A DNA stretch of 64,000 nt from Gymnopus androsaceus JB14 (lineage: Eukaryota; Basidiomycota; Agaricomycetes; Agaricales; Omphalotaceae), in contig ML769386.1 in the NCBI GenBank assembly GCA_009733575.1, forward strand, positions 472,227 to 536,226. Direction: 5' to 3'. Positions 33,319-46,616 of this stretch are shown here, piece after piece. Positions within the stretch are counted from its first letter, which is position 1. Every line of letters begins with the position of its first letter. Both the position numbers and the translations under genes were made by a program. The notes under the pieces are model-generated. The model was not told where the DNA came from and did not search any database. It saw nothing but the letters and a program-made list of their open reading frames with translations.

Positions 33319-35410
33319 GGGTTCGAATGGGTCGTTCGCGATGTTCACAAACTCAGAGACTTTGTCGAGGGCTTGGTATCGACCGATCTAGACAGCGAAG
33401 ACGCGACTCCAGATGACTCGGACTTTGACGTTTTGAAGAACTCACCTGTAATTGGTGACTCAAAGTTCAAGCTCGAAATTGGTTGGTGCAACGCGTTGTG
33501 ACCTTGTATCATTCTTTTACACGTCCTACAGCGCGCACGGCACCAATAAATGAAGGAACCTCGGCATCGGCAAAACCTCCAGGGCTTTCGTTGTACATTA
33601 CTCCTCTAATGCTCGATTTTGCGCATCCACAGTATGAAATGGCAGCAACAATGATGGCTGGTGTCAAGTGCCAGGATGACCGCGCAGGAGAAAGAGGAGC
33701 AAGAGCCGAGTGGGCTTATGAGGTTTGGGATGACTGGGTTTTCAGACAGGTATGTAATTCGCGAGTAATCCTAGTCTCTTAACTCATCTTTCAACAGGAC
33801 AATGAAGTCTGGGGTAAGTAAGTCACAGCTCACCCTTTTACTTTGCTCATCCATTTTATAGAGTGTGCGCTTCCATCGCTGTCTGCACTGCTGGAAAATC
33901 CCCGAATCAGCGACACTGATTCATTCGTAATATGCGTACAAATCCATAGTCCTGTCGGCCCTTCCTTACCAGCTCAGCCCTCTGTATACTATGTGCCAAA
34001 AGATTTATTAGATGGACTTGAAGCCTCTCTTGACAACGCTAGTAAGTGCCGAGCTTATATCTAGGGAATTCATCTCAATTGCGTTCGATAGACACTGGCG
34101 ATGTACAATTTGTATGTCTGGAACGTCTTATCGTGGACGGTCCACCTTCGCCAAGCCTTACGCCTGAAATAACATCGCCTAGCCGTCCATCTTCCTCCAC
34201 ATCCTCAGTATCGCCTTTCTCACCAGAAATGACAGCGCGCAAGAGAATAATCTATGCTCACTCTGACATTCTTACCCGTCGCTCAGAATACTTCGCCACC
34301 ATGCTCTCCTCCTCGTTCTCCGAAAATCAAGTGATGACGAAAGGAGATCGCAAAATATTTACTATTGTCGTCGAAGAGGCTGACTTTGAAACCATTTACT
34401 GGTTGCTAAAGTACTGCTATGCTAACTGGCTTTTGTTCAAGGAAATTGACGATCCTCGAGCGGCTGTGGAAGGTGTTGGACGAGGATGGAGCGCCCATTG
34501 GTTACATGCCCGTGGCGGAGAGTGGGATTGGAAAACTTTCCCAAAGCATGGACCCATCGACGATCATTCAACCATGGATTCGAGAAGCGCTGCTAGCGGC
34601 GAGAGCCTCGATGGTCGACGGTCTCCCGCAGGGAAAGCAAAGACAAGCACGCATATCAGACCTACACCTTCCACACCATCCGCATCAAGGATTAGTACCG
34701 GAACGCAAAAAGTCTCTACTACTACTACAGGGTCCAGTACAGCACGCGTTTCGAATGCCGCAACAGCTACTACTACTACTACAGTTGGCCGTCGAGTGGG
34801 AGGCTCTTCCGCCTCGATGCCTCTATCCCCCGTCCGATCAAAGCATGTCCCAATCCCTCTCACTTCAGTTCCTCCTCCAAATTTCCCTACACCGTCACAC
34901 TACCCTGTCTCTCCACACTCGCAACGCCCGCAAGGCTCGAGTCGGAGTGGTGCTTTGGCCTCAGATCCACATATGCACCCAACGACACACCCGAAGCCGG
35001 CGAGTGCCTTGGCGATGTACCAAGTTGCTCATCGATATGCGATGCCTGGTCTATCTGCGCTCGCACTAGAGCATATGATGAATACTATCACGCCGGCTTC
35101 AAGTTTCGCGTTGTTGCTGGCCACGTCGACGTGGGATGAGCTGAAGACGCTTGTCGAGGTTTGTTTTCATCTTCGTTGAGGATCAGATATTGATCTTCTC
35201 TTTTGCAGGACTATGTCGTAGATAAATGGGAAGAGGTTTCTGTCTCGGAGGAGTTTGAAGTGTGTTGTCAGGAAGTCGCGGCTGGAGAGTAGGTGCTTTA
35301 TATTTGATTTGCGATGAACTGCTGACAGTTCGGATAGGTGGGGTCCTGAAGGTGGCAAGACGCTCACGGCGCTTTTCCGTCGTTTACGATCGCCTGCTGC
35401 AATGATGTGA
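33178..35410 (+). CDS. BTB/POZ domain protein
   Basis: Eight exons: about 33178-33268, 33319-33481, 33532-33749, 33798-33813, 33862-34031, 34092-35158, 35209-35288 and 35338-35410. The N-terminal region contains W-T-F-I and F-E-W-V-V-R-D-V-H-K-L and resembles MATH/BTB architecture. The BTB part is I-Y-A-H-S-D-I-L-T-R-R-S-E-Y-F-A-T-M-L followed by F-E-T-I-Y-W-L-L-K-Y-C-Y. A long serine/threonine/proline-rich insert (about 200 residues, with T-T-T-T-T) precedes the closing helical block A-H-R-Y-A-M-P-G-L. Such proteins often act as Cullin-3 adaptors. The fourth exon is only 16 nt. The first exon has an A insertion and a missing triplet relative to the orphan exon at 24154, so its start is uncertain in this copy. 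Confidence 0.82.
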
Positions 35411-35653
35411 GCACAAGTGGGGATCGAATATCAATTGACGATTCCAAGTTATACTATACATGCATTCAACCATCCACAAAGTGATATATGTACAATAGAA
35501 ATAGATCTTCCTGCAAGCGGCCTAGTAACAGTTATCAAGTTTATATATGGTTATTGCTTGGTTAATGGGGGATTTCAGCGAAGAGGAGATAAAGTGTGAC
35601 AGTGAGGAAGAAAGAAAAAGTTATACACAAACATGTTCGAAAAAGGAAATACA

Positions 35654-37390
35654 CTACAAATGTGAAAGGGGAACCCAATGCGTACTATTCCCATCCGGGA
35701 AGTACCCTGGCCGATCCCAATACGCAGAAAATTCATCCCCGTTAATATCGTGCACCCTCTTCGTTGTCAGCCCCGCAACTCTCACAAAAAGCGTCCCATC
35801 AAGCATCTCCGTGCCCTTCAGCTCCGTCTGCGCGAAATCCGCCTCCCCTGCCTTCCGATCGCCGTACATGAGAGCATAATGGGATAAAGCCCGGATGGTT
35901 TTAGGAAAATGATCGTCTGGGTGGACGGATGCTAGTTGGACCATGTATAACCATGGATTTGGATTTGTGGCAATGGAGGATGAGGATGAGAGTGCCTGTG
36001 GATGCGGAGGAGGTTGGGGACCTAGGGGTATAGGATGGGATTGGTTTTTATGGGTGGGGTCTTCAGCGCTCATGAAGGATGCAATATCGAGAGTTGGTCG
36101 TCCACTGCTGATCCACCATGTAAGTGAGACGATAAAGTACGTTCGGAGGAGGAGAGCCTGCGAGGTTGGGCTCAGGTGGGTAGCTATAATTGGCAAGAAG
36201 AGCGCGGAAGTAACCAGGTGCATACTGTGACAAAAGATTGTTAAGGTGAGACTTTATTGACCACTACTCGACGTACCAGATGAAATCAGCATTAAATGTA
36301 TCTTCCTTCAAGTTTTTGTATCCCGAAATAGCATACAAAATTGTGTTCATCCACTGCAATTCTTCAATCTTTCGATCAATTTCCTTTGGATCAGCAGCAA
36401 GTTTCTTAACATCCACGGTCCATTGATTAACATACTCCGCGAAAGCTGCTTGCTTCTTGAAGAGTCGAGGGACAACTTCAACCAACATTGGTTCCTGGAA
36501 TCGCAAACTGCGGATCGGCGAGGATACGGGCTACTATGGTGAAAGCGTGCACAGAGGAACCATCCAGTTGCGTTTCATTTGGAGCACTCAGCACTGAGGT
36601 AAAAAGCGACTCGGGGATCATTGGCCCGAAATCCACTGGGTGGACAGCAGCCTGCGCTAGGCCTACAGTACGATGTAGCCGTTAGTGAAACTCATAGTCT
36701 CATACCTGGTCGATGTACCTTCGATCATCATTCCAGGTAGTCCGAATTCAATACCGTAACCAAAGTGAATCATGGGGTGCATGATGAGCTCGAGAAAACG
36801 ACATGCCATCTGGGGGTGTTGACCGTTTTGCGATACACTACTGAAATTGGCCTTGGTGGAAAAGATGTATTCTTCCATTAAGGAAGCTGGATCTCCCTTG
36901 TGTTCTCGGACGACGTTGTCAAAAAACGTCAGATATGCGGAGTAGTACCTGTATACACAATCCAAAGGATGTGGATAGGACCAAAAAGGTTAAACATACG
37001 TTTTGTCCCCAAGATGATCGTTGAAATTGGAAGCAGTGATAGCTTCGAAGATCTCTGGCTTCGGCCGTTGCAAAGGGATATTCTTGTTGTAGCTTCCGTG
37101 AAGTAGATCCTGATGAGCCCCGAAGAACCAGAGAGCTAGCACTTGATGTGTGTTATGACTAGGACCAAGGATAAGTATATCTCGGAAGGAATTTAAAGAT
37201 GTTATATTCACTTGTGTCGCCCTTCATCGTCGTAAAAGATATGCCACTTTTCGTGATTGTCCTTCAGGATCTCCAACAGTGCGTCTGTAGTTTTTGAATT
37301 AGCACCAGGCCATCGAGGGGGTGCTTTCGACGGTGCAAGCGAGGAGGGTCGGGGGAAAAGTTCGAAGTTCTCAACGCCGTTCGAAATCAT
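35654..37390 (-). CDS. Questin-oxidase-like protein (DUF4243 family)
   Basis: Five exons on the minus strand: 37390-37212, 37158-37000, 36948-36719, 36662-about 36280 and about 36228-35654. Words typical of the questin oxidase-like family: H-Q-V-L-A-L-W-F-F-G-A-H-Q, T-Y-Y-S-A-Y-L-T-F-F-D, H-P-M-I-H-F-G-Y-G-I-E-F, H-L-V-T-S-A-L-F-L-P and G-T-L-F-V-R-V-A-G-L-T. Characterised members open anthraquinone rings in Baeyer-Villiger fashion; this one may act in secondary metabolism, but no other pathway gene is adjacent. One base is out of frame between D-P-Q-F-A-I-P and P-M-L-V-E-V-V at about 36480-36505. It converges with the BTB gene (ends 244 bp apart). Confidence 0.82.
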
Positions 37391-37430
37391 AACACTTTGA
37401 AGATTTCTCAGACTCCTCTTGTATTTATAC

Positions 37431-37920
37431 GAGGTTTGCCAATTTTCTTACGGTGGACTACCCAGATCGAGCACGGAGCACCAAGGAAGTGAAGTACAAG
37501 AAGATCTCCGAGTGCTTGTTGAAGAGATGCTGAACAAAGAAGGTACATCCGACTTCTTCAAAACTCGGTTTGTTCCAGCCCCATCCAAGGTATCGAAGGC
37601 CAAAAAAACTACCAAAGAAGAAGTCACCACCAAAGGTCAGCCATATTTGACATTCGAGGTGCAGGAGCATCAATTTGGTTGAATGGGAAAATTGGATGAA
37701 TATCTTCGAACCGACTACTTTTTGACCCAAGCTCTGGATATCCAATGGAAGATGTGAAGGATGCAGACGCAGAATTTCACCAGTGACATCAATTTTTGAC
37801 CAGCGACTGCTAATCCGATTGGTTTCAAATCCATACGAGACTCCCATGGAGATGAACAATGATGCATGCTGGACTTGGGGGAGTGGGCGGCAGAGGAGAA
37901 TTCTCAACTGGAGAAATTCT
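37431..37920 (+). pseudogene. DUF6589-like C-terminal fragment (copy 2)
   Basis: Covers only the last 155 or so codons (from V-A-N-F and D-P-D-R-A-R). Frame interrupted by several one-base indels. Starts abruptly at the junction with the questin-oxidase promoter region. Confidence 0.75.
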
Positions 37921-38656
37921 GCATTGACTGCTATCGTGACAACCACTGGCCAGTTACTGGATCATAGTATGCTGAGAAATGGTGCCACGTCTTCGCCCGG
38001 GACGTGCTGGAAGAAGCTGTAGCTGGTGTTGCTGGTATGGAGTTTCTGGAGTATCTGTAACTATGGTGACGATATAAACATGGGGTAAATCAAATACTGT
38101 TTGTGCGGAGCTCATTGACTGAGGTGTAAGGGATTCCCCAGCCGGTGAGCTGAGCGTGAACTGGGCTATGGAGTATAATCATCTGCGGCCGCAAGATATG
38201 GGCTGGGTGCTCAGGGACGGGTCCACCAGTTTGCAAGTGCTCTGGAAACCGTAACCGTAAATCAAGCTGTCGTAGGGACTGCAAATTATGAGGGGAGGAG
38301 TTGATGCTTGTCATGCGAGACTGAGATGCTCTTTGACTAGCTGGAAGCTGTGTGGTCTCGATTGGTTCCCTTGCAAATAACGTCCGAAGGTTCAGTCAAA
38401 ATGTTGGCGCGATGTCTCGGAGCACGTGAAAAAATTTTCTGTACAGTGGTTTAGCATGAGAAAAAAGACATAGCATAGAAGACGTACACCATCTGACAAT
38501 AGTCATATTTGTCTGTTTCCATAGGACCAATAGCTCGATTTGGGCACCTCAAAGTCCAGCGGTTGTACTGAGGGCCTCGGTGTATTCACATCACCTATGC
38601 AAGACTTCTTCTGATTTCGTCTTTGTGACTGAGGAGTTGCACGAGAGTTGCATGGG

Positions 38657-40994
38657 TCAAGCACCTTCATGCCCATTTCTCATAACCGAAAATCACAATG
38701 AGTCCATGTCTTTCACTAGTCCGCAGAGTCCCATTTGGAAAACACGGCAGTAAAGATTTACGTGTAAGAGCACTAGTCTCCATCCACACTTTACTCCATG
38801 GTCCAACGATTGCTTTCAATCTGCTTGGCGAAAGGAAGATTTGGCAGGAGAAGTGAGAGCCAGGAACAAGCAAAGCAATGGGTCACGCCACTCAACAATT
38901 GCTTGTCCGAAGCCGGTTACCTTCCCCATCTGCCATTTCGATTTTTTTTTGCCACTGGGACAAATAGGTGCAGGAAGAGATGAGTCGAAGAAGTTGAAGA
39001 GTGTGAGAGTGTGGAGGAGGGACGTTCAAGGCGACTGTCAACTGCGACAATGGGCGACGAGGAATTCAATGGCAATAAAAGCCAGTCGGGGATCATTCAT
39101 GAGTGCTGCAAATGAGACGTTCAGCTCTGGGTTCAAATGCAACAGCAGCGCTCCAGGTGGTGGAGTCCACTTGAGGTCAGAACAATTCCATTTCATCTCA
39201 AACGAAGAGGCAGCAGATCAGCACCTAAACTTAAATGGATTTGGGTTGTCCAGGCTTTTATACACATCAAGCTTGGGTGTCTGGCCGAAAACTTGTCGCA
39301 AGTGAATTGGTGCAAGACAACTGACATCCTAACAGCGAATGAATGAGAACCTGTTATTAGAAAAAAAATAGATAGACTTACCACCCCGTGTTACACTGTG
39401 ACCCAACATTGACAAACTGCTCCAGTTGAAGTCTCAAGCTTGGATCGCTGATTGAAGTCAGCTTTGTTCTCTTCCCCCAGATGCTTCTTCCCTTTTGACT
39501 CGGGACAAGAGAGGAATCGCAGGTGGTAGCACTTGGACAAAAAGCCCACTTGAGGGACAAGCAGAACACAGGTTGCCCTGTGTCTTCCGATCACGACCAG
39601 CGCGTCCCCATTGCTGTAGCACAATTGCAAGTGACTTGGGACATTTGAATAATGAAGATATACATGATGTCGGAAACATTGCAGCCCATGCCTGGCAGCA
39701 TCAAGTTGCACCAGAGGAATGCGAATCTCTTCCTTGACAAAATGGTCATATCACTTGTTTTTTTCCTTCATCGGACAGGTCGGAAGAGAAGGCATAGATG
39801 TACTTGCAGAGATGCTCAGGAACACATGTCGAAGTGTCCGTGCAGCAGAGCGTGTACCAGCCTCCTGAGTTGAAATACATGATGGTAGGAGGGAAGAAGC
39901 AGCAAGGAGTGTTTTCGTCCATGTTTTCAGGAAGAATATTAGAGGCATTGAAGCCAGATTCTCAGTATTCCAATTTCGTGGTACTGAGAAGAAGAGATTT
40001 GGCCTATTGCCAGCCTACGTTCGAATTCCCCAGAAGGTCAATTTTCCAAATCAAAGGTATCCCAGAGAACATCGAAAGTCTCTAGGTGCGGGCAAGGTAA
40101 GCAGTGCAGGCAATGAAAGGAAACATCCTGTCCTGTAAAGCTTCGCAACCGACTCACTGTCGATAGAGCGGTCCGGAAGTCATCACCCTCCCCAATTCAT
40201 CAATACAGTCGCTTCATCCGAACGATAACCCGTTCAAGCCGTGTTACGAAACTTGCCATCACGGAAAAAGCTCAAATTAAACCGATGGGACAATGCCATT
40301 TTCTGGGGACATTACATGAGCTGGCATTGTAGCGGACCTGCTGCCCATATACGGCAGTTTCAAGTGGTGTCTTCAATGACAAACACTAGTCTTCACAACC
40401 TTTGGCGCGAGCTTGTTTGGCCTAAATGCAGTTAGCTCTAGTGAGAGAAGAAAGGATATCATAGAAACACCTAACTTTGGTCATACATCAAGCACACTTG
40501 ATACGGCGCATATCACCGGAACAAGTTTCCTTTGGCCTCCTCCCAATAGAAGCCAGCGTCTCAAAGAATGTAACTTCTTCCCATAGCCTGTTCCAGCAAC
40601 AAACCACTGAGTCCGTTCGTTTCAGTGAATTTGTGAGAATCAGCTTGCAGTTGCCACTGATCTGGAAGAACCGTCAACTTGAACGCTTCAACGGAGAGCT
40701 CAAGAGGAATTTGTTCAAGAGAAAATAAGAATCAGAGGAATGAATTGCTGCCTCCGTGCAGCATTCTTTGGACTCGCTGAAACCAAGGGGACTTTGAAGC
40801 AGGGAGTCACAGAGGCAAAGACTGGTTATGGGTTCATAGGGCATGTGGGTGGATTTTGTGAGGTACTAAGCTGATGGTATGGCTGGATGAATGCTCGCAA
40901 TACGATTAGACGAACAAATGGGAGCGGAATTCCGAGGATGACGGTTGCGCTGGCGCGTTGATCCACTTCTTGAGCGCGCAGGTCGTGAAGACAT
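38657..40994 (-). pseudogene. RecQ-like helicase copy 2, frame-shifted throughout
   Basis: Collinear with 29183-31451. Motifs such as Q-Q-W-G-R-A-G-R-D-R-K are readable only in pieces of different frames. Indels are too frequent for any product. The sequence would encode the same protein as copy 1 if the indels are read errors. Confidence 0.8.
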
Positions 40995-42750
40995 GGATGA
41001 GAGATAGTTATGTTATAACTAGTATACATGAGCCAGAAATCAGCTTAATATTAACATATAATGAAAAAAGACACACCTATTACACCAATTATCCCTGGCT
41101 GTAACAAGCATTAAGGTTTACACGCAAGGGATTGAAGAAGCGTGTCTTCATAGCAATGAGAGGCTCAAATAACTATAAAAAGGATACCAAAATGTTCAGA
41201 AAGGGTCTATGAATCATCCTAGAGGATACAAACCTTATACGCTCAAAAACTCTTCAAAATCTGCCAGAAATTTTCTGTGTTGGGAGCTCGCTGTCCAGCG
41301 CGGTGCCCCTAGACGGAATTTTGAAGAAAGGATGTATTAGAGTAGCAGAGTCGAGTTATTAGGATATAATCTAGATATTCGCCAGCCTGCTTAAGGGATA
41401 GAGCAAAAAGCGGTTGTTCGAGTCGAGGGAGCAAAAATGGTCCAAGTAATCTGGATGTTGACACAAGCCCTTCTGCGAAGGTGTCGTTAGCCGGCTTGCC
41501 GGTGAGTTCCATGTGCGGTCGACATGCAAGCGAATGATGGGCGCGGACCGAACCTAGTTCCTCTCGAAGTTCGAAACGTCGTTTTCAGGCTTGGTAAGGC
41601 GTTTTCCCCGCGTTCTGCATGCGGATTCCGGTTACTCGCCGCTCCGGCCAACATCAACCCTAACCTTGTCAATAGAGCTTGAGCCTGACTCCTGCTCTTT
41701 GCTCGTGTTTTCGCCGAGATTCTCGTCCAGCTCCTCCAACTATGATTCCGGTCTCTATTTTTGCAGAAGGAACCTTTGAAAATAGGTTTGTAGACAACCT
41801 CGCCCCGCTCATATTCTCCATTCCAAGATGCTTCTCGCCTCTTTCTGAAGCTCAGACGGGTATTCACCTCTGGGCCTCGAAGGAGCAGCGGGCAGGCTTG
41901 GGATGAGTACTGAAAATACTTGTCGAAGGTTGGGATGGAATATACTGCGGGGAGCCTGCGGGGGTTGTAAGCTAGTCGTATTCCACCCTACGTTGTTATA
42001 ATATGTTATTCTGTAGCTCTTTGTTGTTTGAGCCGCAATACCCACTTGTGCTCTACAAAGACCACGAACAATGACTTCCCTCCTCCTGCCGCGTATCCTA
42101 TGAGATCCATCTTTGCAGTCGGTTTAGCGATGAACTTTTCTTGCAAAAAGAAGGATTTAATTTGGACAAAATCATGGGCACCATCGAAGACTTGAAATCG
42201 CAAGTGCAACTTTAGCTTTGAGCTGCTTTCTACCCTTATTTACTCATGGGCACTAAATGCCCTTGCACCTCAAGCAATTTCCAACTTATCTTTGGTAAAT
42301 AATCATTACTTTTATGGATATACCAGACTCGAGTCCTCGACATGGTCCGAAGACCAACCAAAGAGCTGCAATGAAAATAGTGAATCCAACTGGAAATGAA
42401 CTTGCAGCTCGTGTTGAGCTCGTGCACAAGATCTAGCATCCCCAGCAGAATTTAGTAGGCTCTCCAATGATAGTGGAAGTAAGAATGAGGAAGGAAGGAA
42501 GGAATGATGTATGTAGTCGTGAGCGGTGATGTCATTGTCTCTTGACGCGACGCTGTGACGGCGCGGTCCGGGTCGCGTGACGTTCCTCGAACCTTGACCC
42601 AGACCGCGATTGTCTTTATCTTCTTCTCCTCATCGTTCATGGACCGCTGGCTCCCCTCTTTGCGTTATCCTCATAGAACTTCAACTTCTTCTTTCTCTAG
42701 CCTTGCCGCAACTTCTCCCAGTCCTCGCCCCGCCCTCGAGGCAGAGGTGG

Positions 42751-44504
42751 ATGGTCGAATCTAGCTTTGAAAAAACAAAGTACACGGCAGCACAATGGTC
42801 TATCCTGGAGGCGAAGAAACAACTAGAAGTTGGACTTTTATAGTAAGTTTAGCGAGATTTTCAGCGGTTCAACTATAATTCTGTACTACAGGGGTTCGAA
42901 TGGGTCGTTCGCGATGTCACAAACTTAGGGACTTTGTCGAGGGCTTGGTATCAACCGGATCCTAGACAGCGAAGACGCGACTCCAGATGACTCGGACTTT
43001 GACGTTTTAAGAACTCTCCTGTAATTGGTGACTCAAAGTTCAAACTCGAAATTGGTTGGTGCAGCGCGATGTGGCCTTGTATCATTTTTTTACACGTCCT
43101 ACAGCGCGCACGGCACCCATAAATGAAGGAACCTCGGCATCGGCAAAACCTCCAGGGCTTTCGTTGTACATTACTCCTCTAATGCTCGATTTTGCGCATC
43201 CACAGTATGAAATGGCAGCAACAATGATGGCTGGTGTCAAGTGCCAGGATGACCGCGCAGGAGAAAGAGGAGCGAGAGCCGAGTGGGCTTATGAGGTTTG
43301 GGATGACTGGGTTTCAGACAGGTATGTAATTCGCGAGTAATCTTAGTCTTTTGACTCATCTTTCAACAGGACAACGAAGTCTGGGGTAAGTAAGTCACAG
43401 CTAACCCTTTTACTTTGCTCATCCATTTATAGAGTGTGCGCTTCCATCGCTGTCTGCACTGCTGGAAAATCCGCGAATCAGCGACACTGATTCATTCGTA
43501 ATATGCGTACAAAATCCATAGTCCTGTCGGCCCTTCCTTACCAGCTCAGCCCTCTGTATACTATGTGCCAAAAGATTTATTAAGATGGACTTGAAGCCTC
43601 TCTTGACAACGCTAGTAAGTGCCGAGCTTATTTCTAGGGAATTCATCTCAATTGCGTTCGATAGACACTGGCGATGTACAATTGTATGTCTGGAACGTCC
43701 TATCGTGGACGGTCCACCTTCGCCAAGCCTTACGCCTGAAATAACATCGCCTAGCCGTCCATCTTCCTCCACATCCTCAGTATCGCCTTTCTCACCAGAA
43801 ATGACAGCGCGCAAGAGAATAATCTATGCTCACCTGACATTCCTTACCCGTCGCTCAGAATACTTCGCCACCATGCTCCTCTCCTCGTTCTCCGAAATCA
43901 AGTGATGACGAAAGGAGATCGCAAAATATTTACTATTGTCGTCGAAGAGGCTGACTTTGAAAACCATTTACTGGTTGCTAAAGTACTGCTATGCTAACTG
44001 GCTTTTGTTCAAGGAAGTTGACGATCCTCCGAGCGGCTGTGGAAGGTGTTGGACGAGGATGGAGCGCCCATTGGTTACATGCCCGTGGCGGAAGGTGGAT
44101 TGGAAAACTTTCCCGAAGCATGGACCCATCGACGATCATTCAACCATGGATTCGAGAAGCGCTGCTAGCGGCGAGAGCCTCGATGGTCGACGGTCCTCCG
44201 CAGGGAAAGCAAAGACAAGCACGCATATCAGACCTACACCTTCCACACCATCCGCATCAAGGATTAGTACCGGAACGCAAAAAGTCTCTACTACTACTAC
44301 AGGGTCCAGTACAGCACGCGTTTCGAATGCCGCAACAGCTACTACATACTACTTACGGTTGGCCGTCGAGTGGGAGGCTCTTCCGCCTCGATGCCTCTAT
44401 CCCCGTCCGATCAAAGCTGTCCCAATCCTCTCTCACTTCAGTTCCTCCTCCAAATTTCCCTACACCGTCACACTACCCTGTCTCTCCACACTCGCAACGC
44501 CCGC
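42751..44504 (+). pseudogene. BTB gene copy 2, truncated and frame-shifted
   Basis: ATG at 42751, collinear with 33178-34930. Contains single-base indels in several exons and ends in the serine/proline-rich insert at the join to the DUF6589-like sequence. The join happens to stay open and makes a 411-codon chimeric frame (43991-45226). Confidence 0.8.
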
Positions 44505-46616
44505 CCAACGCTAACGCCATGCCGCTCATGCTGGGTCTCTTCTTTAAAATAAACGGTGTGAGCACAAGGGTCCTCACCATGCTCAGCAACATTGGGCTCA
44601 GCGTATCCGGGCACACTGTCGAGCGGGTCAAGGAAAGGCTTTCCGAAGATGCTATTCAGCTTGCAATCCAGCTGGTCATGTCTGGCAACATCTTTGGTGT
44701 AAATTTTGACAATATCAATGTCTACAATGCCAAAGATCAGCAGAGGGTCACAAATAAAAACCACATGATACACACCACAAATACCGTACTCATAGGCCCC
44801 GACATGGCAGGTATCGACATTGATGCAGCTGAAGATCTCAGTACAAAGTTGGCGATGCAAGGGAAACGGGAGGCCGCTACATTCAAGGACATTGCACCAA
44901 CTACCGACGATGATGAGCACATTGCAAAGGCAGGAAGGAATATGATAGCAGACCTGATTGTTCGCAACTGCCCTGGGAGCAAAGAATGGCCCAATCGGAA
45001 GGAAATGCTTGATAAACTGCTCAAAGAGATGCCACAGGATCGTCTGTTACCAGTGACAAAGACTATAACACGACCAATAGGAGTATTTGACATTAACGAA
45101 GGTTCAAAGAAAGGCATTGTTAAAATGCTTGAAGCTATACCCAAACGACTACAGCAAAGCTTTGAATCATGGTCAGCAAAAGTACGGTATCTGCTTGGCA
45201 ATTGGCTTACAATCAACAACACTTGAAGTGCCAGAAATGACCGAACCGACGACATCAATGCCATGCATCGGTTGGAGTACATTGAAGAGTTGAGCCAACT
45301 CTTCCATTTTGCGCTGAATGCAACACACATGCTCATGCGCACACATTTCGGAAATGCGGTCACAGATCCTACATCACTTGCAGCACACAAAGGACTTTTA
45401 GGCCGGACGCGGGATGCTGCGAAGCCAAATTACGCCGCTGCAAAAGCTTTGATTTGACATTCATTGATTGCACGGCTGCTACACATTGTTATGTGAGTCT
45501 ACTGGTTTATTCAAAAGAATGCAAGCACTTACGATGAACCAAGGGTTTGCCAGAAAAGGAAATCCTGGTCACAACTGCAACAGTGGCGGCCAAAGGACTT
45601 GGAGGAGGTCAAGATCCTAGCAGACAAGATATACCTGGAATTTGCAACCGCTACAGCCGCCAAGTCAGCAAAGGCCAAACAAGATGATTATGCCGCTCAC
45701 GATATCTATTTCATCCGTGATGCACTTTTATTCATGGAGTTTGAACAAGCCGTCAGCCATGCAGATGCTGGTCGCGTAGTCCGGGTCTTGAAGTACTGGT
45801 GCTTTGCTTTTCGCGGAGCCGGTCAACACAACTATGCGAGAGAGTGCGCAGAAATTCTGTTACAATGGAAATACAAAACCACTGCTCCCATCCAAGCAGT
45901 TCTCGAAAGGCTTTGGTTTGTCAATCGACGTGGAAAGTTTGGGGGATGGATCGCCGCTGATCTGTATCTGGAACATCTAAACTATTGGGTCAAGGTATGT
46001 TCAAACCCAAGTAATCAAAGATTTACTAACCACCAATGTTCAGTGTGTCTTCATTGCCACCGGAAATGGTGTGACTATTGAATACATGATCAAGAAAGGG
46101 TCGGCACCAGTGGAGGCTTTCCAGGACATTAGCCATTGAGTTGCCAATTTCTTCGGTGACCCAGATCGAGCACGAGAGCACAAGGAAGTGAAGTACCAAG
46201 AAGATCTCCGAGTGCTTGTTGAAGAGATGCTGAACAAGAAGGTACATCCGACTTCTTCAAAACCTCGGTTTGTTCCAGCCCCCATCAAGGTATCGAAGGC
46301 CAAAAAACTACCGAAGAAGAAGTCACCACCAAAGTCAGCCATATTTGACATCGAGGTGGCAGGAGCATCAATTTGGTTGAATGGGAAATTGGATGAATAT
46401 CTTCGAACGACTACTTTTGACCCAAGCTCTGGATATCCAATGGAAGATGTGAAGGATGCAGACGCAGAATTCACCAGTGACTCAATTTTTGACAGCACTG
46501 CTAATCCGATTGGTTTCAAATCATACGAGGACCTCCATGGAGATGACAATGATGCAGCTGGACTTGGGGGAGTGGGCGGCAGAGGAGAATTCTCAACTGG
46601 AGAAATTCTGCATTGA
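44505..46616 (+). pseudogene. DUF6589-like gene copy 3, lacking its N-terminal part
   Basis: Begins in the codons N-A-M-P-L-M-L-G and runs to TGA at 46616. It has the same in-frame TGA codons as copy 1 (45224-45226, 45455-45457 and 46137-46139). It lacks the extra C of copy 1 near the end, so the last codons read cleanly to ...E-I-L-H. The first roughly 260 codons of the gene are missing. Confidence 0.8.

Larger units (their letters stand above)
37431..44504 (+). repeat. Partial, indel-rich copy of 27994-34930
   Basis: From tttgccaatttt at 37431 the sequence follows 27994 onward: end of the DUF6589-like gene, spacer, helicase, the hypothetical frame, the DUF4112/BTB promoter and most of the BTB gene. 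It stops at about 44504 in the serine-rich insert of BTB. Small insertions and deletions, mostly in homopolymers, occur every 20-60 bases, so no gene stays open. Real base substitutions are present too (see 42840-43370). Confidence 0.92.

Noticed and set aside
37212..37390. Indoleamine dioxygenase-like gene
   Set aside because: First impression from the heme-enzyme-like N terminus; the joined exons clearly match the questin-oxidase-like family instead.
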